A model generated the notes under the pieces. It did no database searches. It was not told the origin of the DNA and was given only the letters and a program-made list of their open reading frames with translations. A stretch of DNA of 32,454 nt from contig CAYWIM010000053.1 in NCBI GenBank assembly GCA_964458325.1, forward strand, positions 1 through 32,454, given 5' to 3'. Made by a program: the position numbers and the translations under genes. This DNA comes from JAGMXM01 sp964458325 (GTDB lineage Bacteria > Verrucomicrobiota > Verrucomicrobiia > Limisphaerales > UBA1319). Below, piece after piece: positions 8,588 to 15,685 of the stretch (position 1 is its first letter; every line of letters begins with the position of its first letter).

Positions 8588-10195
8588 GTGTTCCCACGCC
8601 GCGCCATTTCTGCCGTCGTGTATAGGATTTTTCCATGGCGCGCGGCCGTCCGTCCTCCCGAGGATCGGTGTCCCGGCTTCAGCCGGCCTCTGGCGGCTTG
8701 CGACTCCCGACCGCGTGAACGCGGGACACCGAACACGCGCTGTTGCCTCGATCGCCGCAATCGTTTAGCCTCAGGCATCATTACGGACGAACAGGCACTC
8801 TCTGTATCGCCACCCGGCTTTCGGATCGGCGTGATCGAAGGCTTCTACGGACCGCCCTGGTCGCCAGCCGATCGGGCATCGCTCTTTGCCGACATGGCAG
8901 GGTGGGGGATGAACACATTTCTTTACGCGCCCAAGGACGATCTCAAGCACCGGGCGCTCTGGCGGGAGCTTTACACCGCCGAGGAAGCCGGGACCCTGCG
9001 CCGGTTGATTGAGGATGCCCGCCAGCGCGGGATCCGGTTTTTCTACGCGCTGGCGCCCGGTCTGGATGTCCGCTACGGCGACCCGGCCGAGTTCGATCGT
9101 CTGCTGGCCCGGCTCGAGCAGATGATCGGGCTCGGCTGCCGGGACTTCGCCCTGCTGTTCGATGACATTCCGGATCGGATGCGTCCGGAAGACCGGACGT
9201 GCTTCCCGTCCTTTGCAGAGGCGCAATGCGATTGGGCAAACCGGGCTTTGGCCTGGACGCGGACGCATGCGCCAAGTGGGCGCTGGCTTTTCTGCCCGAC
9301 AACGTATTGCGGCCGGATGGCGGAGCGCGGCGTGGGCGGGGCAGGGTATCTGGATCGCGTGGGCCAAACGCTGGCGGGCGAAATCGAGGTGCTCTGGACC
9401 GGGCCGGAAATCGTTTCGCGCGAGATCTCGGCCGGGCATCTCCGGGAGGTCGCTGCCCGGCTCCGGCGCAAGCCGCTGCTGTGGGATAATCTTCACGCGA
9501 ACGATTATGATGGGCGCCGGTTCTACTGCGGCCCGTATGCCGGTCGCGGGCCCGAGGTCCGCGGCGCCGTGAGCGGGATCCTGACGAACCCCAACACCGA
9601 GCTCTCGATCAACTACGTGCCGCTGCGCACATGCGCCGAGTTTGGGCGGGGCAGGGGAGAGTGGAATCCGCGCGAGGCCTACCTGCGGGCGATGCGCGAC
9701 TGGCTGCCGCGATTTGCGACGGTGAGCCAGCCGATCGCTTTCGAGGATTTGGTGCTGTTGGGGGATGCGTATTACCTGCCGCACGAGGACGGGCCCGAGG
9801 CGCAGGCTCTGTTCGCGTCGGCCCAGGTCTTGCTCGATGCCGATCCGAGCCGTTGGGAGCGGGCCGCCATCGGAGCGTTTCGAGAGCGGGCAACCCGGTT
9901 GCGAGACGTCTGTGCCCGTCTGGCCGAGTTGCGGGATCGTTCGCTGTTTTGGGCATTGAGCCGGCGGGTCTGGGAGCTGCGCGAGGAGCTGGATCTGCTC
10001 CTGGGTTACGTCCAGCTGCAGTCGGACCACGGCGGGACAGGGGCTCCGGCCCGATCCGATTTCCACCTGCCGGGCACCTATCGGGGCGGCTTCGTGGCGC
10101 GCCTGCAGAGGCTTCTCGATCAGCACCCGGATGGGACCTTCACCCCCGAGGGCAGGGATGCGTCCACGGCGGCTGAACCCCCGCATCAAGCATGA
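8588..10195 (+). CDS. GH84 O-GlcNAcase-like beta-N-acetylglucosaminidase, animal-OGA-like; start unresolved
   Basis: GH84 enzymes remove N-acetylglucosamine by substrate-assisted catalysis using paired aspartates. Here the pair is in LLFDDIPD (codons at 9161-9166). Blocks GVIEGFYGPPW, FLYAPKDDLKHR, FALLFDD, IEVLWTGPEIVS, LLWDNLHANDYD and GILTNPNTELS follow the human OGA catalytic domain almost segment by segment. Residues after the barrel are helical, as in the stalk region of OGA. No signal peptide is visible, so it is probably cytosolic. The recognisable domain begins at about 8819, but the only ordinary start codons upstream are GTG at 8588 or 8618, and the extra N-terminus runs through a repeat. 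The true start may be a rare codon or may have been lost. The stop overlaps the next start (ATGA). Confidence 0.9.
   Translation: MFPRRAISAVVYRIFPWRAAVRPPEDRCPGFSRPLAACDSRPRERGTPNTRCCLDRRNRLASGIITDEQALSVSPPGFRIGVIEGFYGPPWSPADRASLFADMAGWGMNTFLYAPKDDLKHRALWRELYTAEEAGTLRRLIEDARQRGIRFFYALAPGLDVRYGDPAEFDRLLARLEQMIGLGCRDFALLFDDIPDRMRPEDRTCFPSFAEAQCDWANRALAWTRTHAPSGRWLFCPTTYCGRMAERGVGGAGYLDRVGQTLAGEIEVLWTGPEIVSREISAGHLREVAARLRRKPLLWDNLHANDYDGRRFYCGPYAGRGPEVRGAVSGILTNPNTELSINYVPLRTCAEFGRGRGEWNPREAYLRAMRDWLPRFATVSQPIAFEDLVLLGDAYYLPHEDGPEAQALFASAQVLLDADPSRWERAAIGAFRERATRLRDVCARLAELRDRSLFWALSRRVWELREELDLLLGYVQLQSDHGGTGAPARSDFHLPGTYRGGFVARLQRLLDQHPDGTFTPEGRDASTAAEPPHQA
8666..8731. repeat. REP-doublet-like inverted repeat
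   Basis: CGGTGTCCCG at 8666-8675 is exactly inverted at 8722-8731. Just inside each arm is a separate small hairpin: CCGGCTTCAGCCGG on the left and CCGCGTGAACGCGG on the right. Two related hairpin units facing each other is the organisation of REPIN/BIME elements. It overlaps the nominal N-terminal frame of the GH84 gene, which argues that this part is not coding. Confidence 0.6.
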
Positions 10196-10827
10196 GCAAT
10201 ATTGTCATTCGGCGCGCAAAGTCCGGGGATGAACCGGGCGCCTATTACGTTTGCCTGAAGACAGGCGATTACGGGCAGGATGGCGAACCGTTTTACCGGG
10301 AGGACCCCGACGCCCTGGGCCGGATCTTCGTAGGGCCGTATCTGGCGTTCGAGCCGGAGTTCAGCCTGGTTGCCGAGGACGAGGGCGGCGTGTGCGGGTA
10401 TGCCCTCGGGGCGCTCGACTCGCGGGCTTTCTACGATCGGTACGAACGGGAATGGCGTCCCGGGCTCTGCGCGCAGTTTCCCGATCCGGCCGGCGATCCG
10501 GCGGCCTGGACGCGAGTGCAAATGGCGCATTCGTGGTATCATCATCCGGACTATTACGTGCCCGAGCCGTACGCGGATTATCCGTCGCATCTGCACATCG
10601 ACTTGCTGCCGCGGGCGCAAGGGCGGGGGCTGGGCCGGCGGATGATGGAGCAGCTGATGGACCGGTTGCGCGGACGTGGTTCGCCAGGCGCGCACCTGGG
10701 GGTGAGCATGGCGAACACGCCGGCCTTCGGCTTCTATGTGCACCTGGGATTTCGGGAGCTTGTGCGGGTTGGATCGGGCCGGGACGGATGCATTTACATG
10801 GGCAAACGCCTCACGGAGACCGCATGA
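10192..10827 (+). CDS. GNAT acetyltransferase, similar to the C-terminal domain of O-GlcNAcase
   Basis: A 211-residue GNAT protein. The acetyl-CoA pyrophosphate loop is clear: Q143-G-R-G-L-G148 in LPRAQGRGLGRRMMEQL. The preceding strand SHLHIDLLP and the C-terminal ANTPAFGFYVHLGF block are standard GNAT features. The overall pattern (HPDYYVPEPYADYPSHLHID) recalls the bacterial acetyltransferase OgpAT, used as a structural model for the pseudo-acetyltransferase domain of human OGA. Unlike the human domain, the acetyl-CoA loop is intact here, so it could be active. Candidate acceptors are glucosamine or a deacetylated GlcNAc product, which is inference. It overlaps both the upstream GH84 gene and the downstream EIIC gene by ATGA, so all three should be made together. 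Confidence 0.88.
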   Translation: MSNIVIRRAKSGDEPGAYYVCLKTGDYGQDGEPFYREDPDALGRIFVGPYLAFEPEFSLVAEDEGGVCGYALGALDSRAFYDRYEREWRPGLCAQFPDPAGDPAAWTRVQMAHSWYHHPDYYVPEPYADYPSHLHIDLLPRAQGRGLGRRMMEQLMDRLRGRGSPGAHLGVSMANTPAFGFYVHLGFRELVRVGSGRDGCIYMGKRLTETA

Positions 10828-12092
10828 GTCATTCGACTGGTTTTCCCCGGCAGCGTTTGGTCGCGGCTTTGACCGCGATGAGCGATAACACCTACCTGGG
10901 CGCCATCCGGGCGGGCATGATCGCGATTGTGCCGCTGACCATCATTGGGGGGCTTTTCACCGCGATCTGCAACCTGCCGGTGGCCGGGTGGGAGGAAACG
11001 GCCGCGCCAGTCATGCCGCTGCTGCAGGTGCCGGTCACAGCGACGTTCCGGCTGCTGGCGGTGTTTGTATGCTTTGCCATTGCCTACGACTTGGGCAAAC
11101 GGCTGAAGCAGGAGGCCGTGATCAGCGCCTCGATGGCGGTCCTGATGTTTCTGATGCTTCAGATCGATCGCAATGAACAAACTCTGACGATGGCCGGCCT
11201 CGGCTCCGAGGGGCTGTTCACCGCGATCCTGGTGGCCCTGGTCACCGTGCGGGCCCAGAAATTCTTCACGGACCGGAACCTGGTCGTCCGGCTGCCCTCG
11301 AGCGTGCCCGCAGTGGTGTACGAATCGTTTCTCTCGATCGTGCCCATGGCGTTTCTCCTGCTGGTCTTCTGGCTGGTGCGATTCGTGCTGAACGTCGACA
11401 TCAACCAATGCGTGCAGGCGGTCTTTTCCCCGCTGGTGTTCGCATTGAACACGTTGCCGGGCATATTGGCGTACGCGTTTCTTGTCACGATGCTCTGGTC
11501 CGTGGGCATCAACGGGGATAACACGCTGGATGCGATCGTGGCGCCGGTGTTCCTGCAGTACCTGGCGCTCAACATCGACGCGGCCGCGCGCGGCCAGGCG
11601 CTGCCCTATGCCACCGCCCTCGGCTTTTTCACCACATTCGTCAACGTGGGCGGCACCGGCGCCACGATCGCCCTGGCGCTGATCATGTTGAACTCGAAGG
11701 AGCCGGGCTATCGCAAGGTCAGCCGCCTGTCCCTCCCGACCCAGATCTTCCAGATCAACGAGCCGATCTTTTTCGGATTCCCCATCGTGCTCAATCCGGT
11801 ATTGATGGCGCCGTATATCCTCAACGCGCTGCTGCTGACGGCCGGCACGTATCTCCTGATGCAAGGGGGGGTGATCTCGAAGCCGTTCGTGAACATCCCA
11901 TGGACCACGCCGCCGATCATCGGCCATTACCTTGCCACTGGCGGCGACTGGAGAGCGGCGGTCTGGGGCGTCCTCTCCATCGTTTTGGCCATGGCGGTTT
12001 ATTATCCGTTCGCCAAAGCGGCCGAACGCCAGCGGCTCAACGCGCAGCCTGGCGTGTCAATCCGTCTCGACTCCGGCGGGCCAACAGGCTAA
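10824..12092 (+). CDS. PTS Lac-family EIIC permease (chitobiose/cellobiose type) with altered GIHG motif
   Basis: A 422-residue membrane protein with about ten hydrophobic segments. The hallmark block INEPIFFGFPIVLNP (E313) identifies the Lac family of EIIC subunits, which bind and move cellobiose, chitobiose or lactose. The start is ATG 10824, overlapping the GNAT stop, with GGAG five bases before it; the frame is open further upstream but that part shadows the GNAT gene. In family members such as ChbC a His in the GIHG motif is part of the sugar site. Here the motif is GINGDN, with Asn230. No EIIA, EIIB, HPr or EI gene is present in the window. It may therefore be an EIIC working with distant partners or a phosphorylation-independent permease. 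Its place next to GH84 suggests GlcNAc disaccharides as cargo. Confidence 0.9.
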   Translation: MSHSTGFPRQRLVAALTAMSDNTYLGAIRAGMIAIVPLTIIGGLFTAICNLPVAGWEETAAPVMPLLQVPVTATFRLLAVFVCFAIAYDLGKRLKQEAVISASMAVLMFLMLQIDRNEQTLTMAGLGSEGLFTAILVALVTVRAQKFFTDRNLVVRLPSSVPAVVYESFLSIVPMAFLLLVFWLVRFVLNVDINQCVQAVFSPLVFALNTLPGILAYAFLVTMLWSVGINGDNTLDAIVAPVFLQYLALNIDAAARGQALPYATALGFFTTFVNVGGTGATIALALIMLNSKEPGYRKVSRLSLPTQIFQINEPIFFGFPIVLNPVLMAPYILNALLLTAGTYLLMQGGVISKPFVNIPWTTPPIIGHYLATGGDWRAAVWGVLSIVLAMAVYYPFAKAAERQRLNAQPGVSIRLDSGGPTG

Positions 12093-12101
12093 GAGTTGAG
12101 C

Positions 12102-13115
12102 ATGAAACAGATCGCAGTTGCTTTGTCCATTCTGGCGATGGCGTGCGCCGTCCATGCCCAAAACGCATCCGCTCCGTCGATTCGCGCCGGCATGATCGGG
12201 CTCGACACGTCGCATGTGCCGGCGTTCGCGAAATTCTTCAACAATCCCAAGGCTGCTGGAGAGGCGGCTGGGATCCGGGTGGTGGCGGGTTATCCGGGCG
12301 GCACCGACATACCGGCCAGCCGCGACCGGGTGGCTGGATTCACAGATACGTTGCGCAAGATGGGGATCGAGATCGTCGATACCATTCCCCAGCTGCTCGA
12401 GCGGGTGGATGCGGTCCTGATCGAGAGCGTCGACGGGCGCATTCATCTCCAGGAGGCGGTCCCCGTGATCCGGGCCGGCAAACCGCTCTTCATCGACAAG
12501 CCGGTGGCCGGCTCGCTGACGGATGCCATCGTCATTTTCGAGCTCGCCAGGAAACACCATGTGCCCTGTTTTTCGAGCTCGTCGCTCCGGTACGGGGCCA
12601 TCCAGGAGCTGAAAGGCAACCCTGCAGTCGGACAGGTTGCGGGGGCGGCCACATGGGGATCGTGCTCCTATCAAGAGGGGACGCCCGACCTGTTTTTTTA
12701 CGGCATCCACGGCGTCGAGCCTCTGTTCGCGCTCATGGGCACCGGATGCGAAACCGTGGCGCGCCTTCAGACCCAGGATGCCGATCTGGTCAGCGGCGTC
12801 TGGAGCGGAGGACGCGCAGGGACGTATCGCGGGATCCGGCGGAACAAGGCCGGCTTCGGAGCGGTGGCCTACGGCACCAAGGGGATCGTTTCGGCCACCC
12901 AAAGCAGCGGCTACGATAGCCTCTGCCTGGAGATCGCCAAATTTTTCAAGACACGCCAGTCCCCGGTCAGCGCCGAGGAGACGATCGAGATCTTCGCGTT
13001 CATGGAAGCGGCCGACGAGAGCAAACGCCAGGGAGGATGCGCCGTCGCATTGCGGACCGTCCTCGAGAAGGGTCGGGCCGAAGCCGCGGCGAAACTCAAG
13101 GCCCTTGGCGATTGA
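12102..13115 (+). CDS. Exported Gfo/Idh/MocA-family oxidoreductase
   Basis: A 337-residue protein starting at ATG 12102 (an in-frame TTG at 12096 is less likely). It has a Sec-type signal (IAVALSILAMACAVHA, cleavage near AQN). The N-terminal Rossmann-like part has IRAGMIGLDTSHVPAF in place of the usual GxGxxG loop. FIDKPVAGS (K133) corresponds to the family's E/D-K-P catalytic motif, and HGVEPLFALMG matches the family's His-containing helix. Family members oxidise or rearrange sugars with NAD(P). Exported forms are frequent in Planctomycetes and Verrucomicrobia, where some act on glycosides by redox chemistry. The gene follows the EIIC by nine bases and is probably in the same operon. The altered dinucleotide loop leaves cofactor and substrate open. 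Confidence 0.85.
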   Translation: MKQIAVALSILAMACAVHAQNASAPSIRAGMIGLDTSHVPAFAKFFNNPKAAGEAAGIRVVAGYPGGTDIPASRDRVAGFTDTLRKMGIEIVDTIPQLLERVDAVLIESVDGRIHLQEAVPVIRAGKPLFIDKPVAGSLTDAIVIFELARKHHVPCFSSSSLRYGAIQELKGNPAVGQVAGAATWGSCSYQEGTPDLFFYGIHGVEPLFALMGTGCETVARLQTQDADLVSGVWSGGRAGTYRGIRRNKAGFGAVAYGTKGIVSATQSSGYDSLCLEIAKFFKTRQSPVSAEETIEIFAFMEAADESKRQGGCAVALRTVLEKGRAEAAAKLKALGD

Positions 13116-13149
13116 CCCTTCCCGGCTCGAGCTCGCATTGGATCGGCTC

Positions 13150-15582
13150 ATGAGAAACAGATTGCTGACGACCTTCCTTGCGGCTGGCCTTGCGGCATCC
13201 TTTGCGGTCCGGAACGCAGATGCCGCCGCCGTGGCTCCGGATCGCCCGCGGACCTTCTCCGTCTTTTCCCTCAAACCGGATCACACCGGCACGCTGCTCA
13301 ATGGCCGGCCGTTTCTCGTCGTCGGATTGCGCCTGTCGAACGGCCTCATCTCCGACGCCAAGACGGACGAGCTGATCGGGCGCCTGGACGAGTTCGCCCG
13401 CTACGGGGTGAATACCATCAGCGTTTTCCTCCAAGGCTCGCGCTTCGGCGATGTGCGTGGCTATCGCGCCGACGCCACGCTGGATCCGGTGCTTGCCGGC
13501 CGGTTGGGCCGGATCATCGAGGCCGCCGATGCGCGCGGAATGGTAGTGCTGGTCGGCTGCCTCTATCACGGCGATTCGCGAGGGTGGTGGAGGCACTGGA
13601 CCCAGGCCGACGCCGAGCGCGCCGTTGCCCATACGATCGGCTGGCTCCAGAAAAACAAATACCGGAACGTGTTCGTCGACGTGAACAATGAGCATATGGC
13701 GCCGTTCGACGATTCGAAGCTGATCGCGGCGGCCAAAGCCGTGGACTCGAGCTATGTCGTGGGCACCAGCGGCAAGGTGACGCCGCCCAATGCCGACCTG
13801 TCCCTCCATCACGGCAGCCCGAATATTGCTGGCAAGTATTACATCGAAACCGAGGGCACCGGAGGCGACTACTGGGGCGCCTACAGCAAGCAGCCGGGCC
13901 GCTACAACTACATCCATATCGGCGTCTATACGGACGCGATGAAGCGCGAGATGCTCCGGCGGACCGACGCCTTTCTCGATCGCGGCCAGGGGTATCTGTT
14001 CGCGTCGACCTGGCTGCAGTGCGTGCCGCCCGATGGCCCGAACCACACGCCGGGGGGCATGGGCACCCCGGATGATCCGGGGGTGCGTTGGTGGCTCGAG
14101 CATGTCCGGTCGCGGGTGGGATCCTACCGGCCAGCGGCCGGTTCCGCCAGCTTCGCGCTCGAGGGCATGCGGCTCTGGCTGGATGCCAGCGATCCGTCCA
14201 CACTCGAGCTGCAGGGCGAAGAGATCCTGCGGTGGCGGGACAAATCGGGCGCCGGCAACCACGCCACAGCCGCCGGAGCGCCTCGACTGGTTCCCGGCGC
14301 ATTCGGCCACCGTCCAGCGGTGCGGTTTTCCGGCAAGGACTCTTTCGCCCTTTCCGCGCTGGCCGGGCAGGCCGGGCCGATCACGGCGTTCGTGGTTTCA
14401 CGGCGCATCGAGAGCCATGCCGGCGGCTCGAGCTGGCAGCGCCTCCTGAGCATTCGTGCCGGCGACACCCCCGACAACCAGCCGCCCAACCTCTGTTTCG
14501 ACACCGGCCGCGATTCCGCCGCCTACCCTGCATGCGTGAAGGTGATCTCCAAGGACAATATCGCTCCGGGACCGGCTGCCATCGGAGCGATCGCGAACCG
14601 CGCTTCGTTTTCGTCGGCCTTTCGCGGCGATATCGCGGAAGTGATGGTTTATGACCGCGGTTTTCTCAGCGAAGGCGCGCTGCTGGAAGTGATGGGTTAT
14701 CTGGCCGAAAAGTGGGGTGCGGCGATCGACCGCCAGAGCGGAGGCTGGACACGGGTCGGCCCGCTCGGCCCGGCGCCCGGTCCGGCCGATCCGTCGCGGC
14801 CGCTGTCCGATCCGCGAAACGAGGGCGGCTGGATTTCATTCCCGGAGTTCAGCGACGAGTTCAATGGCGGCGCCCTGGACGAGGCCAAGTGGGAAAGGAC
14901 CTCCCGCTGGCGCGGGCGGCCTCCGGGCCTTTTCCTGGCCCGCAACGTGACGGTGGCCGATGGCTGCCTGGTCCTGGCCATGCGCGGCGAAGACGTGCCG
15001 GAGATGAAGAACGATCCGAGATACCACACCTTTACCTCCGCGTGGACCGCGACACGCCTTTACACTCGCTACGGGTATTTCGAGGTTCGAGCTCGACCGA
15101 TGAACTCCGCCGGCTCGAGCTCTTTCTGGTTTGCGGGCAGCGCCAAGCCATGGCGGATCGAGATCGACGTGTTCGAAATCGGCGGCAAGGCGGCAGGACG
15201 CGAGCATGCATACCACATGAACGCCCATGTCTTCCGCGAGAACGGGATCGACAATCATTGGAACAGCGGCGGCGTCTGGCAAGCGCCCTGGAGGCTCGCC
15301 GATGACTTCCACGTCTATGGCCTGGCATGGACCCCGCAGCGGCTCGTGTTCTACGTGGACGGCGTCGAGGTCCGATCCCAAGCCAACACGCATTGGCACA
15401 TGCCGATGCATTTGATCTTTGATTCCGAGACCATGCCGGATTGGTTCGGCTTGCCGGAAGCCGCGGACCTTCCCTCGTTTTACCAAATCGATTACGTTCG
15501 CGCCTGGAAGCGCCCGGGCTGGGGAGGCGCAATCTCCGAACAGGAAAAGGACGCCACCGAGTGGGCCCCGCTGCCCCAGTAA
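13150..15582 (+). CDS. Secreted three-module enzyme: GH-A-like barrel, LamG-like domain, GH16 agarase/porphyranase-like domain
   Basis: An 810-residue protein with a signal peptide (LLTTFLAAGLAASFAV). Residues ~35-325 look like a TIM-barrel glycosidase with NNEHM (E181, probable acid/base) and KYYIETEG (E233 or E235, possible nucleophile). Residues ~338-550 (GMRLWLDASDPSTLEL onward) resemble a LamG/concanavalin-like binding domain common in Planctomycetes and Verrucomicrobia. Residues ~564-800 are GH16: the catalytic motif E671-I-D673-V-F-E676 has the beta-bulge spacing ExDxxE, and LIFDSETMPDWFGLP resembles beta-agarases and porphyranases. GH16 enzymes cleave beta-1,3 or beta-1,4 bonds in galactans or glucans. 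The ORF is open further upstream, but that part shadows the Gfo/Idh gene; the ATG at 13150 gives the signal peptide. The gap to the previous gene is 34 bases. Confidence 0.87.
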   Translation: MRNRLLTTFLAAGLAASFAVRNADAAAVAPDRPRTFSVFSLKPDHTGTLLNGRPFLVVGLRLSNGLISDAKTDELIGRLDEFARYGVNTISVFLQGSRFGDVRGYRADATLDPVLAGRLGRIIEAADARGMVVLVGCLYHGDSRGWWRHWTQADAERAVAHTIGWLQKNKYRNVFVDVNNEHMAPFDDSKLIAAAKAVDSSYVVGTSGKVTPPNADLSLHHGSPNIAGKYYIETEGTGGDYWGAYSKQPGRYNYIHIGVYTDAMKREMLRRTDAFLDRGQGYLFASTWLQCVPPDGPNHTPGGMGTPDDPGVRWWLEHVRSRVGSYRPAAGSASFALEGMRLWLDASDPSTLELQGEEILRWRDKSGAGNHATAAGAPRLVPGAFGHRPAVRFSGKDSFALSALAGQAGPITAFVVSRRIESHAGGSSWQRLLSIRAGDTPDNQPPNLCFDTGRDSAAYPACVKVISKDNIAPGPAAIGAIANRASFSSAFRGDIAEVMVYDRGFLSEGALLEVMGYLAEKWGAAIDRQSGGWTRVGPLGPAPGPADPSRPLSDPRNEGGWISFPEFSDEFNGGALDEAKWERTSRWRGRPPGLFLARNVTVADGCLVLAMRGEDVPEMKNDPRYHTFTSAWTATRLYTRYGYFEVRARPMNSAGSSSFWFAGSAKPWRIEIDVFEIGGKAAGREHAYHMNAHVFRENGIDNHWNSGGVWQAPWRLADDFHVYGLAWTPQRLVFYVDGVEVRSQANTHWHMPMHLIFDSETMPDWFGLPEAADLPSFYQIDYVRAWKRPGWGGAISEQEKDATEWAPLPQ

Positions 15583-15593
15583 AGCCGGGGCAG
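15571..15593 (+). terminator. Possible terminator hairpin spanning the stop codon
   Basis: CTGCCCC at 15571-15577 pairs with GGGGCAG at 15587-15593, with a nine-base loop that contains the TAA of the GH16 gene. No T-run follows, so the assignment as terminator is weak. Confidence 0.3.
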
Positions 15594-15651
15594 ACCGGAT
15601 AGCCGGTGCAACGTCACAAGTCACGCCGCGTGAGGGCACGCGACACGATTC

Positions 15652-15680
15652 TGTAGGCTGGGTCCCCTGACCCGGCGTTG
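15652..15680 (+). repeat. Dispersed intergenic hairpin repeat, copy B
   Basis: This 29-base unit starts TGTAG and folds as stem CTGGGTC, loop CCCT, stem GACCCGG. It matches copy A (8542-8570, minus strand) at most positions. Stem position three is C-G in A and G-C here, so pairing is kept. It lies between two convergent gene ends. Confidence 0.7.
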
Positions 15681-15685
15681 TGGAC

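Noticed and set aside
10251..10823. N-terminal extension of the EIIC frame
   Set aside because: It overlaps the GNAT gene in another frame and gives Arg/Gly-rich nonsense. The ATG at 10824 has a ribosome-binding site and begins the membrane protein properly.
12637..13149. N-terminal extension of the GH-A/LamG/GH16 frame
   Set aside because: It shadows the Gfo/Idh gene. The ATG at 13150 is followed by a good signal peptide.
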